Shown: positions 14,533 to 24,825, counted from the first letter of the stretch. The stretch: DNA of 64,000 nt from Fimbriimonas sp. (GCA_031292555.1 JARLGV010000056.1:62001-126000), one strand, 5' to 3'. Made by a program: numbers and translations. The notes: generated by a model from the letters alone, not told the origin.

Positions 14533-17500
14533 ATGAACCCAAGTCTCATCCTTGCGTCTGCATTTCTTCTCTCCCTCCTCGGCCACGGTTCGCCGGCCAA
14601 GGAGCAGACGGAGAACCTCGCCCTCACCGCCAAGGCGTCCGCATCGGAGTCGCTCCTTCCTGACTTGACGCCCGAAAAAGCGAACGATGGTGACCGGCAT
14701 ACCCGATGGTCCGGAATTCCCGGCCACAACTCGGGTGTGTGGTTCGAATTGAAATGGGCCACTTCGGTGCCCATCGAAGAGGTGGTTGTCCGCCAGTACG
14801 ACCGATTTACCGAGGAATGGGACCTCGAAACCTGGGACGAAACCGCCCGAGACTGGGTCGTCCGGCAGCACTTCGGCAAGAAGGGGCGACGACTGCCTTT
14901 GGTCGTGGTAGCGACGGTGCCTACAACCAAGACAACCGCCGTACGCATCGCCAACATCACGAACGGTCCGAGCTTCAATGAGGTCGAGATCTACTCGCAA
15001 TCCCAGACCTATCCGCCAAAGATCTCGGTCGCTTCGGATCTACAGGGCAACTATATCGGCATGCTGACCGACTCCTTCGGATCGGAACCGACTCCTCATA
15101 CTGCGGTGACGATGACCGGACGCGCCACCGACGGCCCTTGGTCGTTCAAGACGGAGTCGGATGAGAACGGCCTCTTCTCCGTCCCGATGCATCTTGGTGA
15201 AAGCGGTCCATTGGACGTCCATTCCGCGAACGGCGCCGTCGCCCACCTCGATCCCGCCGGATTCCAATACGGACTTACGCCGATCGGAATCTATCAGAAG
15301 CGGACGAGCCTGGACGGCAAGTGGCGGATCAAGCTCGATCCTCCTGGCGGATTTTGGAAGCCGGAGTTCAGTGATGCAGATTGGAAGGACATCTCGGTTC
15401 CCTCGAACTTCGAGATGAAGGGGTTCCGCAGCCTCGACGGGATCGCCGGCTACCGGCGCACTTTCGAAGTGCCGGCCGGGAGTGGTCGGCTGAAACTGCG
15501 ATTTGACGGCGTCTACAGCGGCGCCGAGGTCTGGGTGAACGGTAAACGAATGGCATATCACGAGGGAGGCTTCACCCCCTTCGAAGTCGACGTCACCGAT
15601 GCGGTGCGGGCCGGCGCAAACCTGCTCGCCGTCCGCGTGACCGAGCACACGCCAGTTAGCGACAACCTCGATCACATGAGTCTTTACGCAGACTTTCCGC
15701 TCACCGGAATCAACCGGAAGGTCTACCTGTTCCGAGTCCCGGAGGCTCACGTCGCCCGATATGCCGTCCACACGGAGTTCGAACCCGGCAACAAGGTTGC
15801 CTGGCTCACCGGACAGGTCTTCGGCATCGACGAGGGATCCGGATCGAACTCGAACCTCTCCGTCAAACCCGTCCTCAGGGATCGCAACGGCCGCACGGCG
15901 ACAACCACGAGCGACGTCATTCAACTCACTGGATCGACTAACAGGAGCCAGCAGAAGTCCGGCGAATTCCGGCTCCGGATCGAAAATCCGCAAACTTGGA
16001 CGGCCGAGCAGCCCAACCTGTACACGCTTTCACTGGAGCTACGAAGGGGCGATGCGACCGTTCAGAGGCTTAGCCAGACGGTCGGCCTCCGCCAAACCAC
16101 CATCCAGGGCACCCAGTTACTCATCAACGGGACCGCGGTCAAGATTCGAGGTACTTGTCATCACGATCAGGACCCCATCGACGGACGGGCCGTAACTGTC
16201 GCACGCACGAGCCAAGACCTTCACCTGATCAAGGAAGCGAATCTGAACGCGGTTCGGACATCCCACTATCCGCCGATTCCCGAACTGATCGAACTCGCCG
16301 ACGAGATCGGGCTTTACGTCGAAGACGAGGCGTCGTTCTGCTGGGCCGATACGACAGAAGACCTTCAGAACGCGCCCCGGATCATCCAGTTGACGGCTGA
16401 AATGGTCGCTCGCGACCGAAACCACCCGAGCGTGTTCATGTGGTCGATCTGCAACGAGAGCAGTTTCGGGATCGACTTCGAGCGAAGTCACGAGTGGGTC
16501 CGGCACAACGAGCCGAGCCGCCCAACGGCGGCTGCGACCAGCGCATGGCTCGACATCGCCACCCTCCACAACCCAATTTCGATCCGCCGTATCAATGAGA
16601 ACGAGAACATCGACAAGCCCCTCTTGTTCGACGAGAGTTGGTGCATCTATCAGGGCATCTTCAACGACGTCGCCGAAATGTGGGTGGACCCCGGCATGCG
16701 GGACTACTACGTCGCTCCGCTGCAGCAGATCTATCGCACGATGATGGACAGCAAGACGACTCAGGGTTCCCAGATCTGGGCGTGGTCGGATGACATCTTC
16801 TGCGTGCCGGGTCGAGGCTTGGAGTACGGTCGGGGAGCGACCCTGAGCCACTTCATCGACGGCCAATACCAGATGCCCGGGCGTGGCCTCGTTGGAGACG
16901 CACCGTGGGGAGTCGTTGACGGCTGGAGGCGACTCAAGCCGGAGTTCTGGATAACCAAGAAGCTCCACTCGCCCGTAAAGGTCGCGGAAGGCGTCCTCGC
17001 CCTGCCGCCCGCCGGTTCGCCGATCCAGATTCCGGTCGAGAACCAATACGATTTCACCAACCTATCCGACCTGAAGATCACCTACACGATCGGGAAACAG
17101 AAGGGGATCGGCGTCGCAACGGTTCCACCCCATTCGCGAGGCACGATTTCGATCCAACCGGCCTCGGAGGTCAGGGATTCCGACGTGCTCGATCTGTCGT
17201 TCTTTGATCGGTCCGGATTGCTCGTCGACGAGTACCGGCTTCCGTTCGGCAAGCGTACTGGCAGCGTCGACTCGCCGGCCACAGAAAGTTCCTTGATGGT
17301 AAAGGAAGGCAATGTCCTCGCCGGCGAAGGCGTGGAGATCGTCGGCAAGGACTTCGATCTGCTTTTCGACCGGGGCGGATACCTTCGACGGTGCGTCTCC
17401 CATGGCTCGCCGACGCTCTTCGAACTACCTTCCCTTCATGTGCTGCCCACCGAGACCCCGCTTCAACCGATTCCGTACCGTGCGACGTGGTCGGGGACGG

Positions 17501-18105
17501 GATTCAAATGGGTCCGGGACGGCGCCGACATCTTGGTGACGATCGAGGGAAACTATCCCGAGTTCGAAGGATCGTACGAGGTGCGCATTACGCCGGCAGG
17601 CCGGATGACTGTCCAATCCTCGTTCAAGTACTCAGGGGCGGACCGGAACGCGCGCGAAATCGGGCTGGCGTTCAGCGTCCCCCGGCAATGCGACACGCTC
17701 TCTTGGGATCGCAACGCCGAATGGAGCGTCTATCCGCCGGACCATATCGGCCGCCCAATCGGTACGACGACCGCATTCGCCAAGCACTCCGACGCCGTTC
17801 CGCCGACCTGGTCTTGGTCGCTGGATAACACGCCGATGGGCTGCAACGATTTCCGAAGCACCAAGCGAAACATCAACGGCGGCCGAATCGCTTATCCGGA
17901 CGGCATCGGAGTCTCAATCCTGTCGAACGGTACGCAGAACCTTCGCGCGATGGTCGATACGGATCGGATCGACGTGAACGTCAGCGACTGGTTCGGCGGT
18001 ACCAACGTCGGCTGGGGAGAATGGATCAGCAACTACGGACGGGGAAAGACTATCCATAAGGGCGACCGCCTCACCTCCACGATTCGACTCGACTTGGTCC
18101 GCTAG
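14533..18105 (+). CDS. Secreted GH2 beta-galactosidase-like enzyme with N-terminal F5/8C domain
   Basis: This 1190-residue protein has a signal peptide (residues 1-22). A discoidin/F5/8 type C domain (about 25-155, with [15 protein letters not shown]) and a short beta domain (about 160-250) precede the GH2 core: sugar-binding domain (about 255-390), Ig-like domain (about 395-530) and TIM barrel (about 530-800). The acid/base is Glu642 in SICNESS and the nucleophile Glu701 in FDESW. C-terminal beta-sandwich domains run to the end and resemble domains 4 and 5 of long beta-galactosidases. Known: GH2 enzymes are retaining and hydrolyse beta-galactosides, beta-mannosides or beta-glucuronides. The NHYQDQ-type region here reads CHHDQDP, consistent with galactosidase but not proof. 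The gene is divergent from the sialidase, and its stop codon shares the palindrome CTAG with the ECF42 sigma gene. Confidence 0.92.
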   Translation: MNPSLILASAFLLSLLGHGSPAKEQTENLALTAKASASESLLPDLTPEKANDGDRHTRWSGIPGHNSGVWFELKWATSVPIEEVVVRQYDRFTEEWDLETWDETARDWVVRQHFGKKGRRLPLVVVATVPTTKTTAVRIANITNGPSFNEVEIYSQSQTYPPKISVASDLQGNYIGMLTDSFGSEPTPHTAVTMTGRATDGPWSFKTESDENGLFSVPMHLGESGPLDVHSANGAVAHLDPAGFQYGLTPIGIYQKRTSLDGKWRIKLDPPGGFWKPEFSDADWKDISVPSNFEMKGFRSLDGIAGYRRTFEVPAGSGRLKLRFDGVYSGAEVWVNGKRMAYHEGGFTPFEVDVTDAVRAGANLLAVRVTEHTPVSDNLDHMSLYADFPLTGINRKVYLFRVPEAHVARYAVHTEFEPGNKVAWLTGQVFGIDEGSGSNSNLSVKPVLRDRNGRTATTTSDVIQLTGSTNRSQQKSGEFRLRIENPQTWTAEQPNLYTLSLELRRGDATVQRLSQTVGLRQTTIQGTQLLINGTAVKIRGTCHHDQDPIDGRAVTVARTSQDLHLIKEANLNAVRTSHYPPIPELIELADEIGLYVEDEASFCWADTTEDLQNAPRIIQLTAEMVARDRNHPSVFMWSICNESSFGIDFERSHEWVRHNEPSRPTAAATSAWLDIATLHNPISIRRINENENIDKPLLFDESWCIYQGIFNDVAEMWVDPGMRDYYVAPLQQIYRTMMDSKTTQGSQIWAWSDDIFCVPGRGLEYGRGATLSHFIDGQYQMPGRGLVGDAPWGVVDGWRRLKPEFWITKKLHSPVKVAEGVLALPPAGSPIQIPVENQYDFTNLSDLKITYTIGKQKGIGVATVPPHSRGTISIQPASEVRDSDVLDLSFFDRSGLLVDEYRLPFGKRTGSVDSPATESSLMVKEGNVLAGEGVEIVGKDFDLLFDRGGYLRRCVSHGSPTLFELPSLHVLPTETPLQPIPYRATWSGTGFKWVRDGADILVTIEGNYPEFEGSYEVRITPAGRMTVQSSFKYSGADRNAREIGLAFSVPRQCDTLSWDRNAEWSVYPPDHIGRPIGTTTAFAKHSDAVPPTWSWSLDNTPMGCNDFRSTKRNINGGRIAYPDGIGVSILSNGTQNLRAMVDTDRIDVNVSDWFGGTNVGWGEWISNYGRGKTIHKGDRLTSTIRLDLVR

Positions 18106-19358
18106 GGGCCCGAAACGGCCTGCACTTCGGCGAGCCGTCGGTGCAGGTAACGGCGCTCCGCGTCGTTACCGACCAGTCCTAAGGCGGTCCGATACGATTC
18201 GGTCGCGGCTGAGTTCTCGCCTAGCCGCCGGTACATATCGGCCCTCGCAGCGTGCAAGAGGTGGTAATCCGCCAACTCGCCCGAAGCGAGGAGCGCGTTG
18301 ACGATCTCAAGCCCGGCCGATGGCCCAGCCGCCATCGCCACCGCCGCCGCGCGATTCAACGCCACGACCGGTGTTGGCTGAATCCTCTCCAGCAGTTCGT
18401 AAAGTGAGACGATCTGGCTCCAGTCGGTCGCCTCAAAGGATGCCGCCTGGCAATGAAGCGCGGCAATTGCCGACTGAATGCCGTAAGGGCCCGGGCCGCT
18501 CCGCAGCGCCCGTTCGACCATCGGCAGCGCTTCTTCGATTTGAACTTGATCCCACAGGTTGCGATCCTGATCCTCAAGCACGATCAGGTCTCCAGCCGCA
18601 TCGAAGCGGGCCCTCCGGCGTGAGTCGTGAAGGAGCATCAGCGCCAGCAGGCCGAGGGCTTCGCCCGGCACGGTCGGCTCCATGAGGCCTCGAACCGTTC
18701 GGCCCAACGCGATCGCCTCCGCGCACAGGTCCGTTCGCACGAGCGTCTGTCCGGCTGTCGCCACATAGCCTTCGTTGAAGACCAGGTAGATCACTTTGAG
18801 TACGGCGTCTATTCGATCCGGCATATCGGCCTTGCCCGGAACGACATAGGGAATGCCTGCCCCACGAATCTTCTGTTTCGCACGGACGATGCGCTGCGCC
18901 ATCGTCGCTTCGCTCACAAGAAAGGCGCGCGCAATCTCTCCCGTCTCCAGACCGCCAAGGGTGCGAAGCGTCAAGGCCACCTGAGCCTCGAGCGCGAGCG
19001 CAGGGTGGCAGCAGGTGAAGAACAGCCGCAAGCGCTCGTCGGGAATGTCGTCCGGATCGTACTCAGGAGGTTCTATCGCCTCGTCTAGTGCCGCAGCATA
19101 GGTTCGCAGCAAGCCGGTCGAGCGCGAGCGAAAGCGAATCGCGTCCATCGCCTTGTGCCGCGCCGTTTGAACCACCCAAGCAACCGGATGGTTAGGAACT
19201 CCGTCTGCCTTCCAACTTGAGGCAGCCGCTGCAAATGCGTCCTGGACGGCATCCTCCGCAATATCGAAATCCCCGACCTGGCGGATCAGGATCGACACGA
19301 TCCGTCCCCAATCGGATCGGTATATCGACTCGATGACGGCTTCGATTTCGTGGGGCAC
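18102..19358 (-). CDS. ECF42-type RNA polymerase sigma factor with C-terminal DUF6596/TPR-like extension
   Basis: This 418-residue protein begins at a GTG with a CATAAT box 5 bases upstream. Sigma region 2 (about 10-80, with [11 protein letters not shown] and RHKAMDAIR) and region 4 (about 125-180, with [24 protein letters not shown]) are clear. The C-terminal half (about 185-415) is the long extension that defines the ECF42 group (segments [47 protein letters not shown]), which ends in TPR-like helices. Known: ECF42 factors have no classical anti-sigma factor; the extension itself matters for activity, and the genes lie beside DGPF/YCII proteins. That is true here: the YCII gene starts 76 bases away, divergently. 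The last four bases overlap the beta-galactosidase stop. Confidence 0.93.
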   Translation of the reverse strand: MPHEIEAVIESIYRSDWGRIVSILIRQVGDFDIAEDAVQDAFAAAASSWKADGVPNHPVAWVVQTARHKAMDAIRFRSRSTGLLRTYAAALDEAIEPPEYDPDDIPDERLRLFFTCCHPALALEAQVALTLRTLGGLETGEIARAFLVSEATMAQRIVRAKQKIRGAGIPYVVPGKADMPDRIDAVLKVIYLVFNEGYVATAGQTLVRTDLCAEAIALGRTVRGLMEPTVPGEALGLLALMLLHDSRRRARFDAAGDLIVLEDQDRNLWDQVQIEEALPMVERALRSGPGPYGIQSAIAALHCQAASFEATDWSQIVSLYELLERIQPTPVVALNRAAAVAMAAGPSAGLEIVNALLASGELADYHLLHAARADMYRRLGENSAATESYRTALGLVGNDAERRYLHRRLAEVQAVSGP

Positions 19359-19373
19359 GGCGAATTATGGAGA

Positions 19374-19397
19374 AAAATCGAAGGACCTGTCGATTTT
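19374..19397. promoter_or_regulatory. Perfect 8-base inverted repeat in the divergent ECF42/DGPF promoter region
   Basis: AAAATCGA (19374-19381) and TCGATTTT (19390-19397) are exactly complementary with an 8-base spacer. They occupy the middle of the 76-base gap between the sigma factor and YCII genes, where both promoters must lie. It may be a regulator site or a divergent promoter motif. Confidence 0.4.
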
Positions 19398-19434
19398 CGG
19401 CTGGCTTGTTCGACTCATCTTCGGAGGCAATGAA

Positions 19435-19782
19435 ATGAAATACATGCTATTGATTTACGACAACGAACAGGACTGGGCCAAGTTGACGGAGGACGAGCGA
19501 GGGCAGCTTTTCGGCGAGTACATGACGTTCACCAATGAGATCGTCGCTTCGGGGCACTTCCTGGCCGGCGCGCCCCTTCAACCGATCGCCACTGCGACGA
19601 GCGTTCGAGTTCGAGAGACCGAGCGTTTGGTGACGGACGGCCCATTCGCCGAGACCCGGGAGCAGCTTGGCGGCTACTACCTCGTCAATGCCGCCGACCT
19701 CGACGAAGCAATCGGAATCGCGGCTCGAATCCCCAGCGCTCGATTCGGCACCATCGAAGTCCGACCCGTTATGGACATGTAG
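19435..19782 (+). CDS. YCII-related/DGPF-domain protein, ECF42 partner
   Basis: This 115-residue protein opens with MKYMLLIYDNEQDW and contains the family signature TDGPFAETREQLGGYYL, followed by DLDEAIGIAARIPSA and a strand ending in VRPV. This is the complete length of a YCII/DGPF single-domain protein. The start is fixed by a strong ribosome site (GGAGG, about 8 bases before the ATG); a longer frame upstream would read through the promoter region. Known: DGPF proteins are the conserved genomic companions of ECF42 sigma factors and are thought to belong to their regulon; their biochemical activity is not established, although the fold resembles ferredoxin-like dimeric alpha/beta barrels. 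Confidence 0.93.
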   Translation: MKYMLLIYDNEQDWAKLTEDERGQLFGEYMTFTNEIVASGHFLAGAPLQPIATATSVRVRETERLVTDGPFAETREQLGGYYLVNAADLDEAIGIAARIPSARFGTIEVRPVMDM

Positions 19783-19854
19783 CCGAACAGCACTTAAGGA
19801 TCTGCAAGAGCCGTCGTTGGCAGCGGACGTAGGATCCCGTCCAATCGGCGACGG

Positions 19855-21165
19855 CTAAGCCCAATGGAACGAGCCGGATGTTTGGAAAAACCGGGGGACT
19901 AACTCGTACGCGGCCAGCGTCGCGGCGATCCCCACTATGACGACGAGGCCGACCGCGAGACTTATCCTTCGAATGAAGGCCTTATCCCCCGCCATGCGCA
20001 TCACGATTGGAATCATGATGGTGACGCTGGAGGTCGAGGCTATCCCCGCCCCAATTCCGCCGGCCACCGTCGTCAATACATGCTGAGAAGCCAATTGTCC
20101 GGCCGACGCGACGGCGGACGAACTCGACACCAGCCCGCCGATCGCGCATACCGCGTAGAAGCCGGCACTGCCGATGAACCTCTGGGCGAGCGTCCCAATC
20201 ACGCTGAGGACAAGAAAGACCATGCCAAATTCGAGCGCCCTCTTCAACGAGAAAGGTGATTCGACCTGGATATGCGGCGATGTCTCCACACTCCGATTCT
20301 CGCTTGGCATAGGCACGAACGACAGGGCCATGCAAGTCACGAACATTGCGCCGAGAGGAATGCAGCCGACGGCCAAGCAAGCCGGACCCAGTATCCCGAG
20401 GATCACTGCATTCCTAAGCAACATCGCCCCCGCCGCCAGCATGATGCCACGAAAGGCAGGCCCGGCGATCGCGTCGTTCGATTTCACGCGCGAAGACAGG
20501 TCGGCTACTGCGACCATGCTGTTCACAAGCCCGGCAAGGAAGCCGGACAAGCCGATCTCCTTGGTACCGAACAACTTCAGAAGGACGTAGTTGCCGAAGC
20601 CGATCGCTGCGATAAGCACGACCGTCACCCAAACCGTTCGCGGCTGTACCAGGTTCCAAGGGTCGACCGGGTGGGTCGGCAGAACCGGATAGATGACGAA
20701 CGCCAGAATGCCGAGAAGAATCCCAGATCGCAGCTCCGCTTCAGTGATGCCAACGCTGAATCCTGAAAGTGGCTTCTTCCACGCCAACAGCCCGGCCGTC
20801 ACCAATCCCAACACAACGGGTGCAAACGTATGGCCCTTTCCGCAGAGGATTCCGATGAATCCAACTACCAAAAGGGCGGCTGATGTCGTCATCTCGACCT
20901 CGTCGTCCACCCTCATCGAATGGATGTTCAGGAATACGATGAAGGGAACCAATAGGGCGAGCGCGGTCAGAGCATAGGCGTCGCCAAGAAAACCACCCAC
21001 GCAGCCCGTGGCAGCAAGAAACGCAAAAGTCCGTACTCCCGCCGCCTTGCTACGGCGCTCGCGCTCCAGGCCGATGAAGAGACCGAGGCCGAGCGCCAGA
21101 AGCAGACGAGTCAGCGTATACAGGTAAGGCCAGCCCGACTCCGTCACAAGGAGATCGTTCCTCAT
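19855..21165 (-). CDS. MgtC/SapB family membrane protein with DUF4010 domain
   Basis: This 436-residue integral membrane protein has about 12 hydrophobic helices. The N-terminal third is MgtC/SapB-like, with LGLGLFIGLERERR and GVRTFAFLAATGCVGGFLGD. The remainder is the DUF4010 region, with the signature segments GFGNYVLLKLFGTKEIGLSGFLAGLVNSMVAVADLS and a late SSSSAVASAGQLAS. The ATG has GGGAG one base upstream, so the ribosome site is poor. Known: MgtC-type proteins occur in the inner membrane and relate to magnesium and cation homeostasis; the two-domain version has no settled function. It lies 101 bases downstream of the Gfo/Idh/MocA operon on the same strand and might be read through from it. 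Confidence 0.9.
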   Translation of the reverse strand: MRNDLLVTESGWPYLYTLTRLLLALGLGLFIGLERERRSKAAGVRTFAFLAATGCVGGFLGDAYALTALALLVPFIVFLNIHSMRVDDEVEMTTSAALLVVGFIGILCGKGHTFAPVVLGLVTAGLLAWKKPLSGFSVGITEAELRSGILLGILAFVIYPVLPTHPVDPWNLVQPRTVWVTVVLIAAIGFGNYVLLKLFGTKEIGLSGFLAGLVNSMVAVADLSSRVKSNDAIAGPAFRGIMLAAGAMLLRNAVILGILGPACLAVGCIPLGAMFVTCMALSFVPMPSENRSVETSPHIQVESPFSLKRALEFGMVFLVLSVIGTLAQRFIGSAGFYAVCAIGGLVSSSSAVASAGQLASQHVLTTVAGGIGAGIASTSSVTIMIPIVMRMAGDKAFIRRISLAVGLVVIVGIAATLAAYELVPRFFQTSGSFHWA

Positions 21166-21266
21166 GCTCCCGACTCGGTCGACCTTCTAATCATCATTGA
21201 CTCCCTGACCATCGCGCTCGTGCAACCGAATTCCCTAACCAGTTGCGGAGCGGCAGTGACCGTATC

Positions 21267-22274
21267 CTACACCTCTTCGATCCGCACCATGCGGTTCCCC
21301 TCGTCCAGGGATGTGATTGCCGCCTGGATCACAATCTGGGCATCCAGACCCTCTTGGCCCGATCCGTCGATTTCCTCCGGTTTGGCCCCGTCCGCCAATT
21401 GCTGGATGAAGCAGCGCAACCGCTCTCGAAAAGTGTCGTCGAAATCGCGATATCCGCCGAACACCGGGTTCGAGTAGACCCGACGCTCGGCCGAGTCGGC
21501 CGGATAGAGGGAGGCCGTCTGCCACATCTCCTCCACCAGCAGCCGCCCCTTGACCCCGGCGACCTCGCAACGCTCTACGCTGTGAGCCCTTGCGATGTCG
21601 TAGCTGCTCGTCAGGTGCCCCACCGCTCCGTTGGCGAACTGCATGTTGATGCTCGCGGTCGACCAGATGTTCCTTCCCGGCGCGACGATCGCGAAGCACT
21701 GAACCGCCTCGACCGGCCCACAGAACCAGTTCATGATGTTGACCGAATGCGGGTTCAGCGCTTTGAGATGGTAATTCTTCGACTCGAACTGCTCGAACCG
21801 GCCGATCCAGAGCGCCATATTGCAGAAGATCAGATCGCCGATCGCCCCCTCGTTCATCCACCGTTTGGCCGCATAGGCGGCCGGCGTGAACCGGTGGTTC
21901 AGGTCGATCGCGAAGCACCGGTTCAGGGACCGGGCGAACGCCACCATCTCGCGAGCCTTCTCAATCTCGTTACTGATCGGCTTCTCGCAGAGCACGTGGC
22001 ACCCGTGAGCCAGTGCCTGCATCGTCGGCTCATAGTGGTCGCTAGAGTACTCGTAGCCGCCGGTGGCGACGCTCACGACATCGGGCGATACGGACGCCAG
22101 CATCTCCTCCACGCTGAGGAACGAGGGCGCCCCGTACCGCTCGGCCGCTTGAGACGCCCGCTCCGGGATTCGATCGCAAACCGCCACCAACGTCGCATTC
22201 GGGTCCGCAAGGTAGATCCTCGAATGCAAATTCCCGATGTGCCCGAGACCGACGACGGCGACGCGCAGGCTCAT
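21267..22274 (-). CDS. Gfo/Idh/MocA family oxidoreductase (second of a pair)
   Basis: This 335-residue protein has an N-terminal NAD(P)-binding Rossmann fold (VAVVGLGHIGNLH, residues 4-16) and the family motif EKPISNEIEKA (about 95-105), where the Lys helps catalysis. A C-terminal alpha/beta dimerisation domain includes FAIDLNHRFTPAAYAAKRWM and HSVNIMNWFCGPVEAV. Known: these enzymes oxidise or epimerise a sugar or inositol hydroxyl. Its start overlaps the stop of the first Gfo gene by four bases (ATGA), so the two subunits or successive enzymes are made together. Sequence similarity to the partner is moderate, so they probably act on related intermediates. The substrate is unknown. Confidence 0.92.
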   Translation of the reverse strand: MSLRVAVVGLGHIGNLHSRIYLADPNATLVAVCDRIPERASQAAERYGAPSFLSVEEMLASVSPDVVSVATGGYEYSSDHYEPTMQALAHGCHVLCEKPISNEIEKAREMVAFARSLNRCFAIDLNHRFTPAAYAAKRWMNEGAIGDLIFCNMALWIGRFEQFESKNYHLKALNPHSVNIMNWFCGPVEAVQCFAIVAPGRNIWSTASINMQFANGAVGHLTSSYDIARAHSVERCEVAGVKGRLLVEEMWQTASLYPADSAERRVYSNPVFGGYRDFDDTFRERLRCFIQQLADGAKPEEIDGSGQEGLDAQIVIQAAITSLDEGNRMVRIEEV

Positions 22275-23362
22275 AGCCGCTCGGTATTCGGATCGCCGTG
22301 AATTGCAGGCAGCGGATGCGGCCGCACCAGTGCCCCGCCGTTCTCATACGACTCGATGACAGCGAAGATGTACTCCATGGTCGCCAACGCATCCCGGCCG
22401 GAGGCCCGCACTTTCTCGTGGTGCACTCCGTTCGTCACGTCCTCGAGGAACGCATGGATGCGGTCCGGGAACGTCTGATTGAAGTCGGTGACCCCGGTAT
22501 TGAGCACCTCCGGCGCTTGTTTGCCGTCCGCGTTTGGCGCGCCCCAATAGGTCAGCTTCTCCACGCAGTTCTCGATGCAAAACGTGCCCCGGCTGCCGGC
22601 AACTTCGCAGCTCCACCAGCCGCCGAGTCCCCATACCGCATCGCCCCGCTGGCTGAGCAGGTAACCGACGGTGTCGTCGGCAAATCGGACGTGGACGCTG
22701 TTGACCGAAAGGAGCAAGTCACCCTTGTTCTTGCGAAATCCGGGCTTGGTCGAGAAGGACTGAATGTGGGTGATGTCGCCGCAGAAGTAGCGCATCACGC
22801 TAAACGGGTGCGTCAAGAACGCCTTCATGTGAGCGTACGCCTGGTTGAAGCGCGCCGTACCCTTCCCGCCGTACGTGAACTCCCCGCCGTCGAAGCCCAT
22901 CTTAAACAGGCAATAGATCGTCTCGCCGATCTGGTCCTCGTCCATGTACTGCTTGGCACGCGCGGCCGTCTGGGTGAAGTAGTGGTTCAGGTTGCAGCCG
23001 AGGCTGACCTTCTGACTCGCCGCGTACCGCACCATCTCGCGACACTCGCCGATGTCGTTCGAGAGAGGCTTCTCGCAAAGCACGTGCTTGCCCGCCGCAA
23101 GCGCTTCCATCGCCGGCTCGTAGTGCCAGCTTCCCTGCTCATAGCCACTCGTGGTCACGTCGACAATGTCCAAATCCTCGTGGGCGAGCATGTCTTTGAC
23201 GCTGTAGTACGCCCGAACCTTGTAGCGCTCCGAGAACGAGTCGGCTCGCTCCCGGTTCACGTCGCAGACCGCCGCCAGCGTTCCTAGCTCGTCCTTTTCG
23301 TAGCTGTCGGCGTGAGTCCGACCGATACCGCCCAATCCGACCAATCCTACTCTTAAAGCCAT
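22271..23362 (-). CDS. Gfo/Idh/MocA family oxidoreductase (first of a pair)
   Basis: This 363-residue protein starts MALRVGLVGLGGIGRTHAD, a textbook Rossmann N-terminus, and has EKPLSNDIGECREMV (about residue 100) with the conserved Lys, then GCNLNHYFTQTA. The start at 23362 was chosen over one 126 bases upstream because it has a strong ribosome site (GGAGGAG, 5 bases before ATG) and begins right at the nucleotide-binding fold; the longer frame would overlap the sulfatase-like gene. It follows the sulfatase-like gene after 2 bases and precedes its paralogue with a 4-base overlap. In this operon it probably oxidises a sugar or cyclitol freed or modified by the other products; that is inference. 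Confidence 0.93.
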   Translation of the reverse strand: MALRVGLVGLGGIGRTHADSYEKDELGTLAAVCDVNRERADSFSERYKVRAYYSVKDMLAHEDLDIVDVTTSGYEQGSWHYEPAMEALAAGKHVLCEKPLSNDIGECREMVRYAASQKVSLGCNLNHYFTQTAARAKQYMDEDQIGETIYCLFKMGFDGGEFTYGGKGTARFNQAYAHMKAFLTHPFSVMRYFCGDITHIQSFSTKPGFRKNKGDLLLSVNSVHVRFADDTVGYLLSQRGDAVWGLGGWWSCEVAGSRGTFCIENCVEKLTYWGAPNADGKQAPEVLNTGVTDFNQTFPDRIHAFLEDVTNGVHHEKVRASGRDALATMEYIFAVIESYENGGALVRPHPLPAIHGDPNTERL

Positions 23363-23364
23363 GT

Positions 23365-24771
23365 CTACTCCTCCGCTCCGAGCGCCTTCGCCTGAAGCCG
23401 CTGTGCCGTTCCCGGGTCGCCAATATGCAACGTGTCGTATGCCTGCTGCGAACTCTCGAAATAGTCGATGCCGGGCGTACCGTGCCATCCCGGCTGATTC
23501 AAGATCGGATTCGGTAGGCCGGTCTCCGATTCCCGCTTCGCGATCCAGGCCTCCATCCGCGCCTTCAGAAACGCAACGACGTCGGGCTCCTTGTCCGCCA
23601 GGTTGTTCAATTCCTCGGGGTCCTCGATGAGGCTATAGAGCTCGACCGGCGGCTTGAAGTGGAAGTCGGGTTCCAGCGCGACGATGAGTTTCCACTCGGG
23701 AGTACGCCATCCGTGCTTCCGCATCCAGGTGCATTCGGTGAAGTAGAGTTCCGGATCGTGGGTGTTGCATTCGCCGGTGGCAAGCGGCAAAACGCTGGAC
23801 CCGTCGAACCGGATCGACGTCTCCAATCCGGCCAGATCGAGCACGGTCGGCACGAGATCCATCATTCTCGTGTAGCCGGAAACTCGCTTCCCCGCCGGCA
23901 CCTTGCCCGGGTACCGAATGATGAGCGGGATGTGGAGGGTGTTGTCGTAGGTGCCGTGGTGGTCGAACCAACATTCGTGCTCGTCCAACGTCTCCCCGTG
24001 GTCGGCGGTTACGACGACGATCGTGTTCTCGGTCAAGCCGAGCCCTTCGATTGCGTTGAAGATCTGCTGGATGCTGTTGTCCATGTACGCGACCGCGCCG
24101 TCGTATTGGGCGACCTCGAACTTGGCGTCGGTGATGCCGACCGGCATCCACGAGGCAAAGTAGTCGCAGAACGGCTTGAACTCCATCACCGGCCTCATCG
24201 ACTTGTTGGCCGAGTCGAGTTCATTGCCGTGGTAGAACATCCGGTTAAAAGGGGGCGGCGGCAAGTACGGGCTGTGCGGGTCCATGTGGCGAAGGAACAG
24301 GAAGAACGGTTCTTCACCGGCTGCCAACCTCTCTAGCTCCGGAATCGCCACCTCGTTCATGTTCTCCGCCTTGTGGGCGTACCCGTCTGGACCGGGATTC
24401 CAATTGGAGTAGTCGATGTACTTGTCGAACTCGCGCACCGAGGGCGACTGGAATCCGACGCAGGTGGAAACATAGCCGAACGGCTTGAGTATCTGCTGCA
24501 GCGCTTTGACTCCCGTCTGCATCTCCCCTCGGTGCCGAAGGGCGACGACCTGAGTGCTGAAGCAGTCCATACCCGTCAGCATGTTCGCATAGGCGCTGGT
24601 GGTCGGGATATGGGGGCTGAAGTGATTCTCGAAGATCGTTCCTTCCTCAGCGAACTTCGATATGCAGGGGGTCGTGAGGCGCCGGTAGCCGTAGGCGCTC
24701 ATGTGATCCGCGCGTAGCGAATCGATCCCGATCAGAACAATGTTGGGCTTGACGCCGGTGTCGTTTTTCAT
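23365..24771 (-). CDS. Sulfatase/alkaline-phosphatase-superfamily enzyme with Thr at the catalytic position
   Basis: This 468-residue protein has the arylsulfatase-A-like fold: an N-terminal metal site in IVLIGIDSLRADHMSAYGY, FFLFLRHMDPHSPYLPP, and the second metal site VVTADHGETLDEH with a following HHGTYDNTLHIPLIIRYPG. The catalytic segment is HIPTTSAYANMLTG (about residues 54-67). In classical sulfatases this is C/S-x-P-x-R-x-x-x-L-T-G, where the Cys or Ser becomes formylglycine; here that position is Thr and the Arg is Tyr. It is therefore more like phosphatase or phosphotransferase members that use an unmodified Thr, or an altered sulfatase. No signal peptide is visible, so it probably acts in the cytosol. 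It is the central gene of the sulfotransferase-isomerase-Gfo operon. Confidence 0.88.
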   Translation of the reverse strand: MKNDTGVKPNIVLIGIDSLRADHMSAYGYRRLTTPCISKFAEEGTIFENHFSPHIPTTSAYANMLTGMDCFSTQVVALRHRGEMQTGVKALQQILKPFGYVSTCVGFQSPSVREFDKYIDYSNWNPGPDGYAHKAENMNEVAIPELERLAAGEEPFFLFLRHMDPHSPYLPPPPFNRMFYHGNELDSANKSMRPVMEFKPFCDYFASWMPVGITDAKFEVAQYDGAVAYMDNSIQQIFNAIEGLGLTENTIVVVTADHGETLDEHECWFDHHGTYDNTLHIPLIIRYPGKVPAGKRVSGYTRMMDLVPTVLDLAGLETSIRFDGSSVLPLATGECNTHDPELYFTECTWMRKHGWRTPEWKLIVALEPDFHFKPPVELYSLIEDPEELNNLADKEPDVVAFLKARMEAWIAKRESETGLPNPILNQPGWHGTPGIDYFESSQQAYDTLHIGDPGTAQRLQAKALGAEE

Positions 24772-24825
24772 ATTCCAGTCCAGATTGATGTGAATTCGTT
24801 TACAGCGGGGCGCATCCGATCGGCC

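Noticed and set aside
14481-14978. N-terminal extension of the sialidase frame by 166 codons
   Set aside because: It runs antisense through the signal peptide and F5/8C domain of the GH2 gene and carries no recognisable domain; the start at 14480 is used instead.
21243-23287. Two long plus-strand frames opposite the Gfo/Idh/MocA genes
   Set aside because: Antisense shadows; the minus-strand proteins have complete Rossmann folds and ribosome sites.
23633-24151. Arg-rich 172-codon frame overlapping the sulfatase-like gene
   Set aside because: Composition (Arg, Gly, His-rich) is that of an out-of-frame reading of GC-rich DNA.
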